Assembly: GCA_012295275.1 (NCBI GenBank)
Contig: CM022672.1
Coordinates: 6,993,593-7,057,592 of the forward strand
Length of the DNA: 64,000 nt
Source: Chrysomallon squamiferum
Taxonomy: Eukaryota > Mollusca > Gastropoda > Neomphalida > Peltospiridae
Reading direction: 5' to 3'
Shown in pieces: positions 12,267-24,800 of this stretch (the first letter of the stretch is position 1; each line of letters opens with the position of its first letter). The position numbers and the translations under genes are program-made. The notes beneath the pieces were generated by a model, which worked only from the letters and a program-made list of their open reading frames with translations, did no database searches and was not told the DNA's origin.

Positions 12267-13073
12267 GGGAAATATACAGGTAGACCTTTAGTGATTTGAA
12301 AAGCAATGTAAAATTCCACTTACGTTGTGTTTCAAACGTCTTATCGACCCAAATTAATGAAAACGCAGAAAAAGTTAAATTACTGAAACCGAAAGTGAAA
12401 CTTTCCGCCTTCTCTTCCTGGTAAATGTCTGAGTAGTCATCGTTTTCTAGGAAAAGACGTTTTTAACTGGATAAAAACAATTCACGTGATTTCTTAGAAA
12501 TTCTACTGATATTTAGGTGTATGTTCCATGCATATGCAACTTTATGTACCAGTCAATGTATGAAACGAGTTAGACAAGCGGTATTCGTACATTTTTTAGA
12601 GATTATTTTAATAATTAAATATCAAAGGCAGTAAATGCACGTTTGATAAGCAGGCAAGCAAGCTGAACACTTATTATCTTCAAATATTAAAATAAAGTTT
12701 TGTTAACGTTAGTTTTTTTGTTTTAAAATGTAAAATATCTGATATCATTAATTATCTATTTTATAGTTATTATAATAAAAAGTATAAAATCATCAGTAAT
12801 GCAATATTATCCTTTATTAATTGACAGTATTAATAACAATAATACTGACATGATTTCTACAGTACAATTTTATTCCTTAGTAATGATTATCAATTCAACC
12901 TGTCGTAGATAGATGTAAAAGAATTTTACGCCGTTCTGCGAATTTATATATTTCAAGTTATCGGCCTTGAAGCGTTACTCTCGGGCGCCGCTTGTACGGT
13001 ATGCAGTTGACGGATTATTCGGGCTTACTAGAAGCTGTTTATCAGTCGAATGATCATTATTTCAAGGAAAAAC
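12267..13073. promoter_or_regulatory. Putative bidirectional promoter region, left part (duplicated at 62.88-63.68 kb)
   Basis: About 800 bases nearly collinear with 62888-63684, including the ISRE-like core, the flanking donors and a CpG-richer stretch at 12900-13060. The alignment ends exactly at the left target-site copy of the 5.7-kb insertion (13066-13073) and resumes at 18799. In the uninterrupted copy the two halves adjoin. Confidence 0.65.
12385..12402. promoter_or_regulatory. ISRE-like triple GAAANN element between genes A and B
   Basis: The sequence is GAAACCGAAAGTGAAACT: three consecutive GAAANN units, matching the IRF/ISRE pattern GAAANNGAAAC. It lies between divergent genes A and B. 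A strong minus-strand donor (CAAC|GTAAGT, GT at 12323-12322) lies 62 bases to the left. A plus-strand donor (TTCCTG|GTAAAT at 12420/12421) lies 18 bases to the right. The core and both donors are conserved in the second copy at 62.9-63.05 kb. A role as shared promoter is inference. Confidence 0.55.
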
Positions 13074-13103
13074 GCTCAAGTGAAGCTAGCGAACATTTCC
13101 AGC

Positions 13104-13570
13104 GAACTTTTAGAACCGTTACGTCAAAGAGTTATCGGTTGGTTAATGGAACACACTGTCGTTAGCAATAACTGTATGATCGAGTATTTGCTATTGTTTT
13201 TCCTTTTCAGTTCCAACATAAATGTATAATAACCAGTAGGAGTATCGACTACGAAAAAAAAAAAAAAATAATAATAATAATAATAATAAATAAATAAATA
13301 CTCTTTATTTATTTATTTATTTACTTATATATTTATTTATTGTCACATGCATTGTCATGCAAAAATAAAATAAAACAAAAAAGTAATAATAATAAGAAGA
13401 AGAAGATAAAATAAAATAAATAAGAAATGAAAAACCTGTAAAACTAAGGGTTTTTTTTTTGCTAAACTTTATTTACTGTCATCATTTCACTTTGCTTTGG
13501 TTTAAATTGTATTTCTTTTGAAAAATTCAAGCTTATCAATTATTTATTTATTTATTTATTTATGATTATG

Positions 13571-13632
<62 letters not shown>

Positions 13633-16509
13633 CATTCTATATATACTTTAATTTTATTTGAAAATTTATTATGTTGATTTGAATAACTAGAACTGAATTT
13701 TTAAGCTATTTGAGGTTAATAAAGAATTTTGATTATTATTTTATAAACAATAAAATCTTATAATGATTTTTTATTAAATATTGTTTAGTGAGACAAAATG
13801 AAAGCAATCACATATTTTTGCACATTATATATATATATATTATTTAAAAGAAATAACTTTAAAAAATAATTAGTTGTTTTTGGCATGATGGATCATATTA
13901 AAGGCAGTAAACAGCTGTCACCCACCATGATGGTCTGTATCATGATGCAGATAGTAATTTCAACATCCAACAATTATACTGTCAGTAAAGGTAAAATTTT
14001 CACAAGACATTCTCTCTGGAAATCTGTGAAAGTTCAATGCATTTCCTTTAGAATTTGTGCAAGAAAGTCTTAAAAAAAAAAAAAACATAAACAAATAAAT
14101 AAATAAATAAGATAATTTGTAATTTAAATTTTTTTTTGCTGTTGCTGAGTTTTTTGTTTTTAACTGACCTTTGCAAGAACAAGGGTCAAACATTTGTTTC
14201 AGAATGTGGGTTTTTTGGATAAATTTTGCTGCTTCCTGAAGAGCATCACCTATGTCTCAGATCATCAGCAGAAACATTCAAACATGGTGTACAAATTAGA
14301 TGAACTGTTACATTTGTGATTTGTTGAGAATATAACAAATTATGTAATATTTGTATCGTGTTTTTTTTTTTTCTATTTACAATTATGTAGGCTTTGCTAT
14401 ACATTTTGTCACCCATAACAAATACTGTTTGTATTACTTTTTTTCTAATACCTTGAACCATTTGTGCAAAACATAGTTATGTCAACCTAGATTTAACTAG
14501 ATAATGTATTAAGGTATGCAACAGACATGGTATTTGATATACTGGAGTGGAGTTTAGATCATCTGATGAACTTGGTATCCATGATCAAACCTCCTCTGTG
14601 GACCTGATTAGTGATGTAATACAAGAATGTAATGGTCTCTGAAACACGAACTCCTCAAAATTGTGCACCCAATAATTTAGAATTTATGTCATGTCACCAA
14701 ACTGTAATCAGGTACATCAATGAAGTTTCATTGTGTGAAACAAACAGAACAAGTGAGGTAACTCCTATCCCAGTATATCAGAATTGGTCTATTTGCACAT
14801 GCATAATGCACACCTAAATATATTAATTCAGAATGGTTTACTTTGATTATAAAATGATAAGAAAATAACACAGAAATTTGTTTTAAAACCATTTATTTTG
14901 ACATAATTTCACATGAATATAAACTTATTTCTGTAAAGTTATCAGTGAAGTTATAACTTTATATTTACATGGAAAGTATTGCATCATAAATATATGAGTA
15001 AAACAATTTCTGTCATGACAAATGGTTGGCTTGTTTGTTGTTGTTTTTTTCTTTTATTGTATGTAATAGGGTATAAAATAATTTTCAATATTATTATTAT
15101 TATTATTAAGAAAGTTCCCTCTAAACTTTTAGTTAATCTGTCAGCAAATTTAAATGAATGTAAATACAATAACACAAGGTATGAAAACAACATGTAGTTA
15201 AATAAGAAAGTAATAAAATCAGTTATTTTTGGTGATTACAATCAGGAGGATCATTTTTGTTTCAGTGCATTCCAGTTAGACTCTCAACTTAGATTATGTA
15301 AATGATATTAGAACTGAGTTCTGAAGAAACATATAACACAAGGCGTCAATAAACTACTTGAACACAGAAATTGTCTGACAGTGCTAATAATGAGGTAATC
15401 TGGAATTCATAATGATCTTCAGTTATCTGCTACACAAACTGAACAGTCACAATCTGAAATATATGACAATTTCAAGCATTAAAAAACTATTATATATATT
15501 CATATCTTATCATTCTTTAAAGTATCTGCAAACTGAAAAACACAACACATCATCACAGCAAACTTTTGCTTCTGTAAGTAGTTTACAATGTCCAAAATGT
15601 GTTCCAGAAAACCCCAAGAAACAAACCATAAAGAACATAATTAAAATCCCACCTCAAAAAACAAAAACAAAATAACAAAATAATAGAAATAAGAATTTTT
15701 TCAAAAAGAAATAAGACTATGAAACAAAATAATAATTAAGTGCATTTTAAAGAACTCAAATCAAATAAATAAATAAATAAATAAACCAAAATGGCTCCTC
15801 ATTTGAGGTTATTGTATTCAGAAAAAAACTTACCAGTGGGTTAAATTTAAACAATTCCAAAATATAACCGATCATTTCTGGTCATTCTCATTCTAGTTTA
15901 CTCAGTTTAACATGTAATGCAATGCTTCTTGAACAGAATTATGAAACAAAGCAGAGAATAATTTGGATGCTTGTAATCAATGTGGTTGTTTATTTATTGT
16001 CACTATTTCAGGTAAATCCTTCATCAACCTTATAGAATTTCAGATAAAATGCAAAGTATTTTGAATTGCTTTAGGAAATGGTTACAACCTACATTAATGA
16101 TTTAGTAGACAAAAATGTATAAAGTATAATGCAAGATGCTCTTAATTTCTGATTATTTGAAATACATCTAACTCTAAACTTCCAGAAAAACAATTAATCT
16201 AATGAATGGGTACTTTAATACTTTTGTTAAATTGTAAAATCTTGCCTTTGTTACTAATAATTAGCTAATTGCACAGAGCTGTTTGTTTCAACAAATTATG
16301 TTTAGCTATCACGACACTCAAGAGTTAAATAGTGGTTTTCTTCATTTTCTACCTTGAGAGGCTCATAACAAAAAAACTTCAGTACAGACTATATGAGAAA
16401 ATGCATTTAAATAATAATAATAATAATTACAGAAATGTAACACGTCACCTTGAAATTCCCTGCTGGAATCTGATTCATGTGATAATAACTCTAACTTTTG
16501 CAACTAACT
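13104..16509. other. Interior of the 5.7-kb insertion without recognised gene
   Basis: AT-rich, with (TTTA)n/(TTA)n runs at 13262-13330 and 13537-13632. Only short open frames (for example 14246-14461 minus, 15412-15675 plus) that I cannot relate to any family. A decayed transposase might lie here, but nothing recognisable remains. Confidence 0.45.
13537..13632. repeat. (TTTA)n/(TTA)n microsatellite
   Basis: A TTTA run followed by about 22 TTA units, inside the 5.7-kb insertion. Confidence 0.9.
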
Positions 16510-18173
16510 TTATTTCATTTTAAAAGAAACAATTTGTTTTCTGTTAAGATAATGCAGTATTTCTTTAACAATTTCATGTCTGTATAAAAATAAGTTTGGA
16601 TATTTAGGAATACACTTATTAGTTAAAATAGCTTTTGCTACAGCACAAACACATACTCTGCAGCTACTGGTATCAGTATGTGTGGGAAAACCTGGCATTT
16701 CAGAGTAATTAACAAAAGACCACAGGTGAGTTTAATGGTTTTCCATAATACATCATGTTCCAGCATTAAATACCTGAACATATGAAAAATAACTTCATTA
16801 TTTTTTACTCCCAAATGAATCACAGAACAGTACATTATTAGGTATGTCTATTTCTATCATTGTCCAATGAGTGTTTCTTTCATTCAAAGGTACAACAACA
16901 TATTTGTAATCAAACCATCTTTTACTTTTACTTTCTGCAATGTGACTACTATTAAGGCAGTTATCATGTTGAAGAATGTTGTTTAAGAAATCTGCATTTA
17001 CTGTTACACCATCAACGTTAGTGCTAACAAAATATTCCAGTGTTTGCTTCTTTATTGGATTATAATCAGTAAGGAGCCCTGTTTGTTTCTTAATCAATTT
17101 TTTTTACTAAAATGTAATGTCTCTAATGATACTCTGTTTATTATATTTTTGTTGTAAAATAAACACAATGATCTGCATGTTTGTAAATCTGTTACATTTA
17201 TATCATTTATTGGTTTCATTTCACCATTTTTTACTTCCATTTTTAGTAAACTGTCACCATCACAAGAAACAAGAATCCATTTTCTCTTCTTCACTTTTTC
17301 CCATAATGGGAAATTATTATCATAATCATCAGAGGTATCATATTCTGGTGTAACTATCTCATAAACATTGTCCTCAAAAACTTGCCCCTCCTCACAAGTC
17401 TGATCTTCAGCTGACATATCAGTCTGAAATGTTTTGTTAGTCTTGTTAAAAAAACACCACAGGATCTGACAAAAATTAACCTTCATCACAGCAAAGTACA
17501 TGAACACTGTTCTTACATAAAAGTAAAAAAAAAAAAAAAAATAACTACCTGAAGTGTATCATTCCATCCAAATGTCACACCACAATACATCTGTGGATAA
17601 AGAATTTCAACAAATGATGGACATTTTCTACTTTTCATACACTGCAAAAATATAGTGAAGAAATATCTGAATTGCTACAACTTATTACAATATTATGAAA
17701 AACCTATAGAAACAATGATACCTAAGAAGCAAATATGGTTTAGACCACATAGAGATTTATGTCACAGCATTTAGTTCTGTCTAAAAAGAAGGTCAATATT
17801 GCCAATGACGACTTACAGATACACTCTGGAAAACACCCCAATGCCCTTAAACCAAGTTTCTTGATGCACATGTCCATTCATTTTCTAAATGTGCTCTTAT
17901 TATGGAACAGACGATATACAGTTATTTATGTTATAGCATTTAATTGTCTGTTGGTCACAAATGAAATGGTTTATATAATCCATTTATAGAAGCATCCCTT
18001 ATAGTTAAGACCTTTGTTGTTAAATATATTTTCAATAGCCAGACATAAGGTTATGATACACTGTTTGAAATAGGATTAACTTTAAACTTACGTGAAGGGC
18101 TTTGATTTTTGAAATGATACTTCTTCTGCCATCTCCTTTTAACAACCAGTGTCGAAAAGTAACGACTAGAATC
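16510..18173 (-). CDS. Ulp1/SENP-like cysteine protease gene (C48 type)
   Basis: Minus-strand exons: about 18173-18092, 17641-17549 (31 codons, phase 0), 17423-16809 and 16691-16510 (stop). The third exon ends with the catalytic-type blocks ERNTHWTMIEIDI (His-Trp) and VLFCDSFGS (Asp). The last exon supplies DTSSCRVCVCAVAKAIL, which has the cysteine of the triad, with Arg where Gly is usual. The order His-Asp-Cys and the spacing fit Ulp1/SENP peptidases, which process SUMO-like modifiers; such domains are also carried by several transposon families. A one-base frame break lies in the poly-A run (plus-strand T run 17098-17105). The 5' end is unsure: exon 18173-18092 is 82 bases and its frame is ambiguous. 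Confidence 0.55.
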
Positions 18174-18806
18174 TGAAAATAAAACAAATTTGCTCATTAT
18201 CAAAAATGAAGTAAATATATCATATATCTGGATATTAAATGATTAGTGAAGTCAAGTGAAAAAAATTAACGTGGTAATTAGAGCAAGCTGTTGTGAAGCA
18301 CGTCTACGACGGGCACGTTTTCTGGCAGGTCAGCGGGCGTGTCCGTCGCAGAAAAGAGTTTTGGGTAAGGAAAGAGAATGGGTTCTCGTTACGATTGCAG
18401 GACACAAGGGAGTGTTCAGCATACCGGATCGTAACGACTCGGTTCCGATTAGAAATGGTGATTGAGACTATAGTAAACAGATAGTATAAATTTGATTTTC
18501 CTCAATCGCAGCTACTGAGCTAGCGAACAATATGTCCGATGCGGAATGATACATAACAAACACCATATTTCTCAAATAAACTGCATTACATATTTGAAAT
18601 TTTAATTTTTCTACCGATTTCTAAAACGTATCCTTTTTTATAATAAAAGTGAGCATTTCTCATACCTTAGAAATTTAAACTTTTATTGAAACTGCGAACT
18701 ATTTGTTTGAAAGAACTGACGTGCGATAAATTATTCACTGGCGTTATCGTTCACTGGTTACACAGCGGCTGGAATTGTTCGCTGTCTTTATTTCAGTAGG
18801 AAAAAC

Positions 18807-18893
18807 AACTTTCGGTTTTAATTTCCGCTCTGCTTTATATCTAGAGAAATATTCATCGTTATACTCATCTAAAAATTATTTTTCAACCAACAG
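18807..18893 (+). promoter_or_regulatory. Gene B proximal promoter and 5'UTR exon with donor
   Basis: Matches 63685-63770 closely. On the minus strand, bases just right of the target duplication read AAAACCGAAAGTT, an ISRE-like half with one mismatch. The segment ends ACCAACAG|GTAAAC (donor at 18894), conserved in the second copy, so it is the likely first, untranslated exon of gene B. No start codon leads into a conserved frame. Confidence 0.5.
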
Positions 18894-21800
18894 GTAAACA
18901 AAAATATTTTAAATAATTATTACATTATAATTTATAGCAATAAGTGCGAAAACTTTTAAGAGTCAAAACAGTCCAAAGTCTTTTGGCTATACCCTGTATT
19001 TATAATCACATCCATAATTCAAATATTTCCTATACTTTTTATACTTCGGTTATAATAATATTAATTAAAACACGATGAAATTTTAAGGGTAGGTTTCTTT
19101 GTTTGTTTTTAACAAATCTGAGCATTTATAATTACATGTTGTTTTGTTAATTGAATTAATTAACGATTAATTACCTAAATTAATGTATTTTACATTTATT
19201 TAGTCATATATTTAATATAAAGTCATTCAGTCAATAAATGTTCTTGAAAAGGTAGAATTTTATAAATGGTTACCTCTAGTTTTATTAATGTGTTATTATT
19301 TTTTTATTTACTTTATTAATGAGCTAATATTTTGTGATGTATTTCTGAGAAAAATAACATATTCAGAGTTATCAGTTAAACACCAATACTTGGTTGGAGT
19401 TAGCATATAAAATTCTGCTACAGACATTTACGTTTGATTTTATTTAATTTTTTTTATTTATGTAACTGATATATATTTTTTTAAAACAATATTTTTAATA
19501 TATCAAATTCAGGTTATTTATGTTTATTTTGTACAGATTATCTTTACATTGTTATTGTCTCTTTAATAATATCCAAAATAAAACATTATTAAAACAGAAG
19601 AACAATATAACACATTATTTGAGAACATTTTGTTTTCCTTGATATATGATAATTATCAGAATAGAAAATTATTAAAACAGTATGAACTACTAATAATACA
19701 GAATTTAAGATAACTGTCTTTTCCTTGATATGAAAAGATAGTTTAAAAAATTCTTTGAAACTTATTTACTACATATTGTCTACTTTGTTTTTCAAAAATA
19801 GTATTCTGCTTAATAGCATTGATCATGGAACATGGAAATTATTATAATAATTTAATTTGGGTGTTTTCTAGTTAATTTTCCAGAATAACATCCATTTTAC
19901 AATTAGAAAAATAAAAATAACTGTTTTGGATTTTCAAATATAAGTATGTAACCAGAGAAAATGAATTAAGTCACACACAAAATTCATTCACATTTCATAT
20001 ATAGCTTATACAGAGAGTCTGCAGGATTTTCTTATATTATATTTTTAATAATTTTCTTCATAAAATGAAGTATGTATATGCTAAACCATCTATATAATAT
20101 AATATAATATAATATAATATATACCACTATTTCTGCAGCTTACAAAAAATTTCAGATACAGGATTATTATTTTTTATAGAAATTGTTCAGTCTGGTCATG
20201 GAATCAACAGCCACAGATGTCTCAGCCTAATGGTAAAATAATGTTATTTTACACAAAAACATTTTAAAATCTGAAACCAATCCTTAATGTCGTCTTTTTT
20301 TTTTTAACCTCTTGAGACTTATTTTATTCCAAGCAAAATCATAAAATATTAATTATATTTATCACTATCTCTGTATGTCCATTTAAGTAAGAAACAGAGA
20401 TATTACAGAATGTGTTGTTTTCAAGTAATTAATACAGTTGTTTCGGTCAATTATATTAAGAGTACAATTCATTATAATTCCATATTCTAGAATTTGAGAA
20501 AACAAATGTTTAAATATTACTGTAGGTATTCATGGTTAAATAAATCTGTGAACAAATATCTGCATATTGTCTTTGAATTTGACTTAAAAATAAAATGAAC
20601 TTTTGTTGCATTCCAGTAGACTATTTTATATAGGATGTTTTAATTATTTCACTTGTTTAAAAAATCCAGTTTATTATTATTGTTGTTGTTGTTGTTGTTA
20701 TTCAGTATCATATCTTTGTTTGTTCAAAATCAGTTAATAATATAAAATTTTCGAAATTTAAACTAGAAAACTTGGTTTGAGTGTTAAAATAAAGAAAAGA
20801 ATGAAACTAAAAGACAAAATATACAGTTACACCAAATATAATTATGCACCAGAATGTTAATTTATTATTAATACTTTTTTTTATCCTTGATTGCTTCAAT
20901 CTTATCTTAATGAAATTTAAAACATGCAGCATCATCTATATTGATATAAAAAATTTAGTGAACATTTAAGATCAAGGCATCTGTAACACTGAAAATATTG
21001 AATTTGAAAATTTTTGGTTCAACTTCAAGTATAAATTAAATTTTAAAATATTTTTAGTGAACCATTGAAGAACAGATATTAATTTAAGTTCTTCCTTATT
21101 GATTTTCTAAATTAACACACCTACTTCACTGACTGGATTTAGAAAAATAAAGTTGATTTTATGTTGCAGTGTTAATAACAACACAAGGTTATTAATTTTT
21201 GTCATGTTGAACTTTTAGCAGCTCATTAGACTCTGGTAATGGACATCAGCAGACACACATGTCTCAGCCTAAAGGTAAAATAACTGATTATTTTAAATGA
21301 AAACATTTTTAAATTTTAAATCATTCCTTAAAGTTTTCTCGTTTTTTTTTTACTTTCTTAGACTTATTTTATTCTAAGCAAAATTATATAAATAATAATT
21401 ATATTTATCACTATCTCTGAATGTCCAGTTATGTATCAAACATAGATATTGAAAAATGTGTTATTTTTAATACACATTTTGCAAAGTCTGCAATTTATTA
21501 GAATTCCATATTCTAGATTTTAAAAAACAAAACAAAATGGCAATGTTTAAATATTACTGTAGGTTTTCCAGTAAACAAGAACATGGATGAAAACACAGAT
21601 CAGTCTCAATCAGGACACATCAATGTGAATAAGTCTTCCAGTGTTCACACAAAACAAATTGCTGAAAATGCCAACAGGTTTGTACATTTTGCTTATCCAG
21701 TAAAATAGATAATGTTTTTTTTATTAAATTGTTACTGGTGTCTGTCAGAATGTGGCAATGTATATTTTATTTGCTGGGTTGGACAAAGTTCATAGCATTT

Positions 21801-24800
21801 AAACCATTTCATCACTCAGAAAGATACCATGTTTTTGGAGGATGAAATCATGAAGCTGTCTCAAAGATAGTTGAAGAAAATACCACATGAGTCGTTAAAT
21901 AAATCTATGAAAAATATCTATATATTGTTTTTGAATTTCATTAAATATAAAATGAACTTTTGTTGCATTCCAGTAGACTATTTTATATAGGATGTTTTCA
22001 TTATTTCATTTATTCAAAAAATCCCATTTAAGATCAAGGCATCTGTTAAAAATGTAATAGTAACACTAAAATTATTGAATCTGAAAATAGATGATTAGAG
22101 TATAAATAATTTTTTTAAATATTTTTAGTGAACCATTGAAGAACAGATATTAATTTATGTTCTTCCTTATTGATTTTCTAAATTAACACACCTACTTCAC
22201 TGACTGGATTTAAAAAAATAAAGTTGATTTTATGTTGCAGTGTTAATAACAACACAAGGTTATTAATTTTTGTCATGTTGAATTTTTAGCAGCTCATTAG
22301 ACTCTGGTCATGGACATCAGCAGACACAACTGTCTCAGCCTAAAGGTATAATAACTGATTATTTTAAATGAAAACATTTTTTAAAATTTTAAATCATTCC
22401 TTAAAGCCTTCTCTTTTTTTTACTTTCTTAGACTTATTTTATTCTAAGAAAAACTATAAAAATGATAATTATATTTATCTCTATCTCTGAATGTCCAGTT
22501 ATCTATCAAGCACATATATTTAAAAATGTGCTATTTTAAATACAGTTTGTATAGTCAATTAGATTAAGTCTGCTCTTCATAAGAATTCCATATTCAACAA
22601 TCTGAAAAAAGTAATATTTTAATATTACTGTGGATATTCCAGTAAACGAGAAAAAGGATAAAAGCACAGATGAGTCACATTCAGGACAGATCAGTATGAA
22701 TCAGTCTACCAGTGTTGACACAAAACAAAATGCTGAAAATACCATTTAGTGCATCTTGTGTATCAAATGTTTCTTTTTAAAAAATTTCTGTTTTCATGAT
22801 GACATTTCCTGATGTGTTTTGAAATAGAAGTAATTCAAATTACATGACTTTAATTTATTTTTTCACTAAATCAGTTATCATTGCATTATTCTGACATCTG
22901 TTTGTAAAACAGGAAATACCTCAACAGTAGCTGAATTGACAGACTCATTGCAAAATCTTTCACTTAAAGAAAATGTAACAGGTATATTTTAGTTTAATGA
23001 AAGTATTAACATATTTTAATTTTAAATAAATAAAATTATCTTATTTATTTTTTGAAATCTGATGTGTGTTTTAGTGTTTTACTGTGTGATAAAATCACAC
23101 TGTTACATATATTATGTTGAAATAGTGTAACAAATAGCCTACAATATTGTCTATAATTTCTTTATTAATTACATGATTTACTTAACCTTATTTTTGTTTT
23201 TGGTTTAACAAATTTATATTTTTTACATAAAGATGAACCATTGACCATTTAGCCACTATTCTTACCTGGCAATGTTCATTTTATTTACAGATATGAAAAC
23301 AGATGAAGAAAAGCAAGGACAGAAAGTCTATATTTATTTTCGTTATTATGTGGCTGGTAAAGAGGAAATTTTTTTGATCCGCAAGAATTAAAGCAGTTAA
23401 ATTGTGAACAGTTTCATCTCTTTACATGTTCAGAATATTTTAAAAAAAGTGAAAGTGAAGCTTCAAGAGAGAAGCTCACCAGATTTTATTATGGTCCTTA
23501 TAAAAATGTGGATAAACAACTAATGGTAAAGACAGAAGAGTACACATTTGATACTCAAAAAGAAGCTGATGAATGGAAAAATAAAATCACTAATATTCTT
23601 ACAAAACATATGAATACTTATTCTGCTGGGAAGTTTGTCTCACAGCCAGCAGCAGAGTTTGGTTGTTGGACAACCTGTCAAAACCAGACTCTTCAGCTGA
23701 TGTGTGGAGACCTGGATTTGGATCAGTGTGATGTTCTAGTGGTGCCTGTGCTAGAAACATCCAGCAGTCAGTTTACACCATCAGTCATAAAGACTGGTCT
23801 GTTTTTCTTTTTTAATTACAGCTGTTTTAATTTTATTCCATCTTTAGACTATGTTTTAGTGAATCTGTATATGTGATAGTCATAGTAAAGTTTTGTTTTA
23901 ATGCAGTTTACTCAGTATATCTGTAAATCTGTTGTATCTTAGAACTCAGGGTAAAAGTTGAAATGTAAATGTTAATTGAAAATAAATATATTTACATAAA
24001 GACATAAATTCAGACTAGGTTTCACAATAATTGTAATAATATTTTAACATGATGTTCAGCTGGAATAAGAGATGTACCAGAATTAGCATAATAACTATAT
24101 TTTAATTTTCAGGAAAGTTTTCTGAATCTGTTGATAAAGCTTCAAGAGAAATAAACAAGAAAAAAACAAGTCAAATTGTTTGTAATGATCAAAACAAAAA
24201 ACCTCATTTTTTTATTTTCACTCTTCTGCCTCAACAGTGGAATGATGGGAAAGAAAAAGAAAAAGAAAGAATTTCAAACTCCTTTAAAGATCTTTTTGTT
24301 TGTCTAAAGAAGGTTGAAAAAAAGACTTCAGTTAATTTGGTCATCATAGATCTCCAAGACTTAAATTCATTCCCATTCAAGAAAATTGTGAAGCCAATCA
24401 TAGACTGTTTTAAAGACAGACTTTCAGAACTGCAAAGTTCATGTCATTTCATTTTGTCAGTACATGATCCTCAAAATGCTATAGAGTTTACCACAGTCTT
24501 TGATGACCTCACTGTGAACAATAAAGAAATACGGAAATTCTTTTTGAGTAAGTACCCAGGTGTCCTACTTGATCATTCAGTTATCTAAATAAAAACAAGA
24601 AAATACTGGAAATGGCTTTAAAGCATATAGCAAAAATTTCCAACATATTGATTATTATTTTGAAATTTTTATCTCCTTGTTGAAATTGATTTCGCACACC
24701 ATGTTCCATAATCTCGATTTCTATTATGTAGTCAAATTTATATTTACTAATCATTTTTGGAAAAGAAGATGATAATAAACACAGATATGAATTTAATTAT

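Larger units (their letters stand above)
13074..18798. mobile_element. 5.7-kb DNA transposon-like insertion carrying a Ulp1-type protease gene
   Basis: Flanked by a perfect 8-bp direct repeat GGAAAAAC (13066-13073 and 18799-18806), present once at the uninterrupted homologous site 63677-63684. Fourteen bases inside the left end is AGCGAACATTTCCAGC (13088-13103). Fifteen bases inside the right end is its inverted partner (18768-18783), 15 of 16 bases matching. These marks indicate insertion by a cut-and-paste element with 8-bp target duplication. A minus-strand C48-type protease gene lies at 16510-18173. No transposase recognised, so family is open; hAT-like and Zisupton-like superfamilies both use 8-bp duplications. 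Confidence 0.7.

Noticed and set aside
18256-18484. Two overlapping plus-strand frames in the CpG-richer patch near 18.3-18.5 kb
   Set aside because: Arg-rich short frames typical of GC-richer non-coding DNA; no domain, and probably the promoter side of the minus-strand protease gene.
20198-20230. Start codon of gene B at 20198
   Set aside because: That frame stops after ten codons inside the same degenerate exon.
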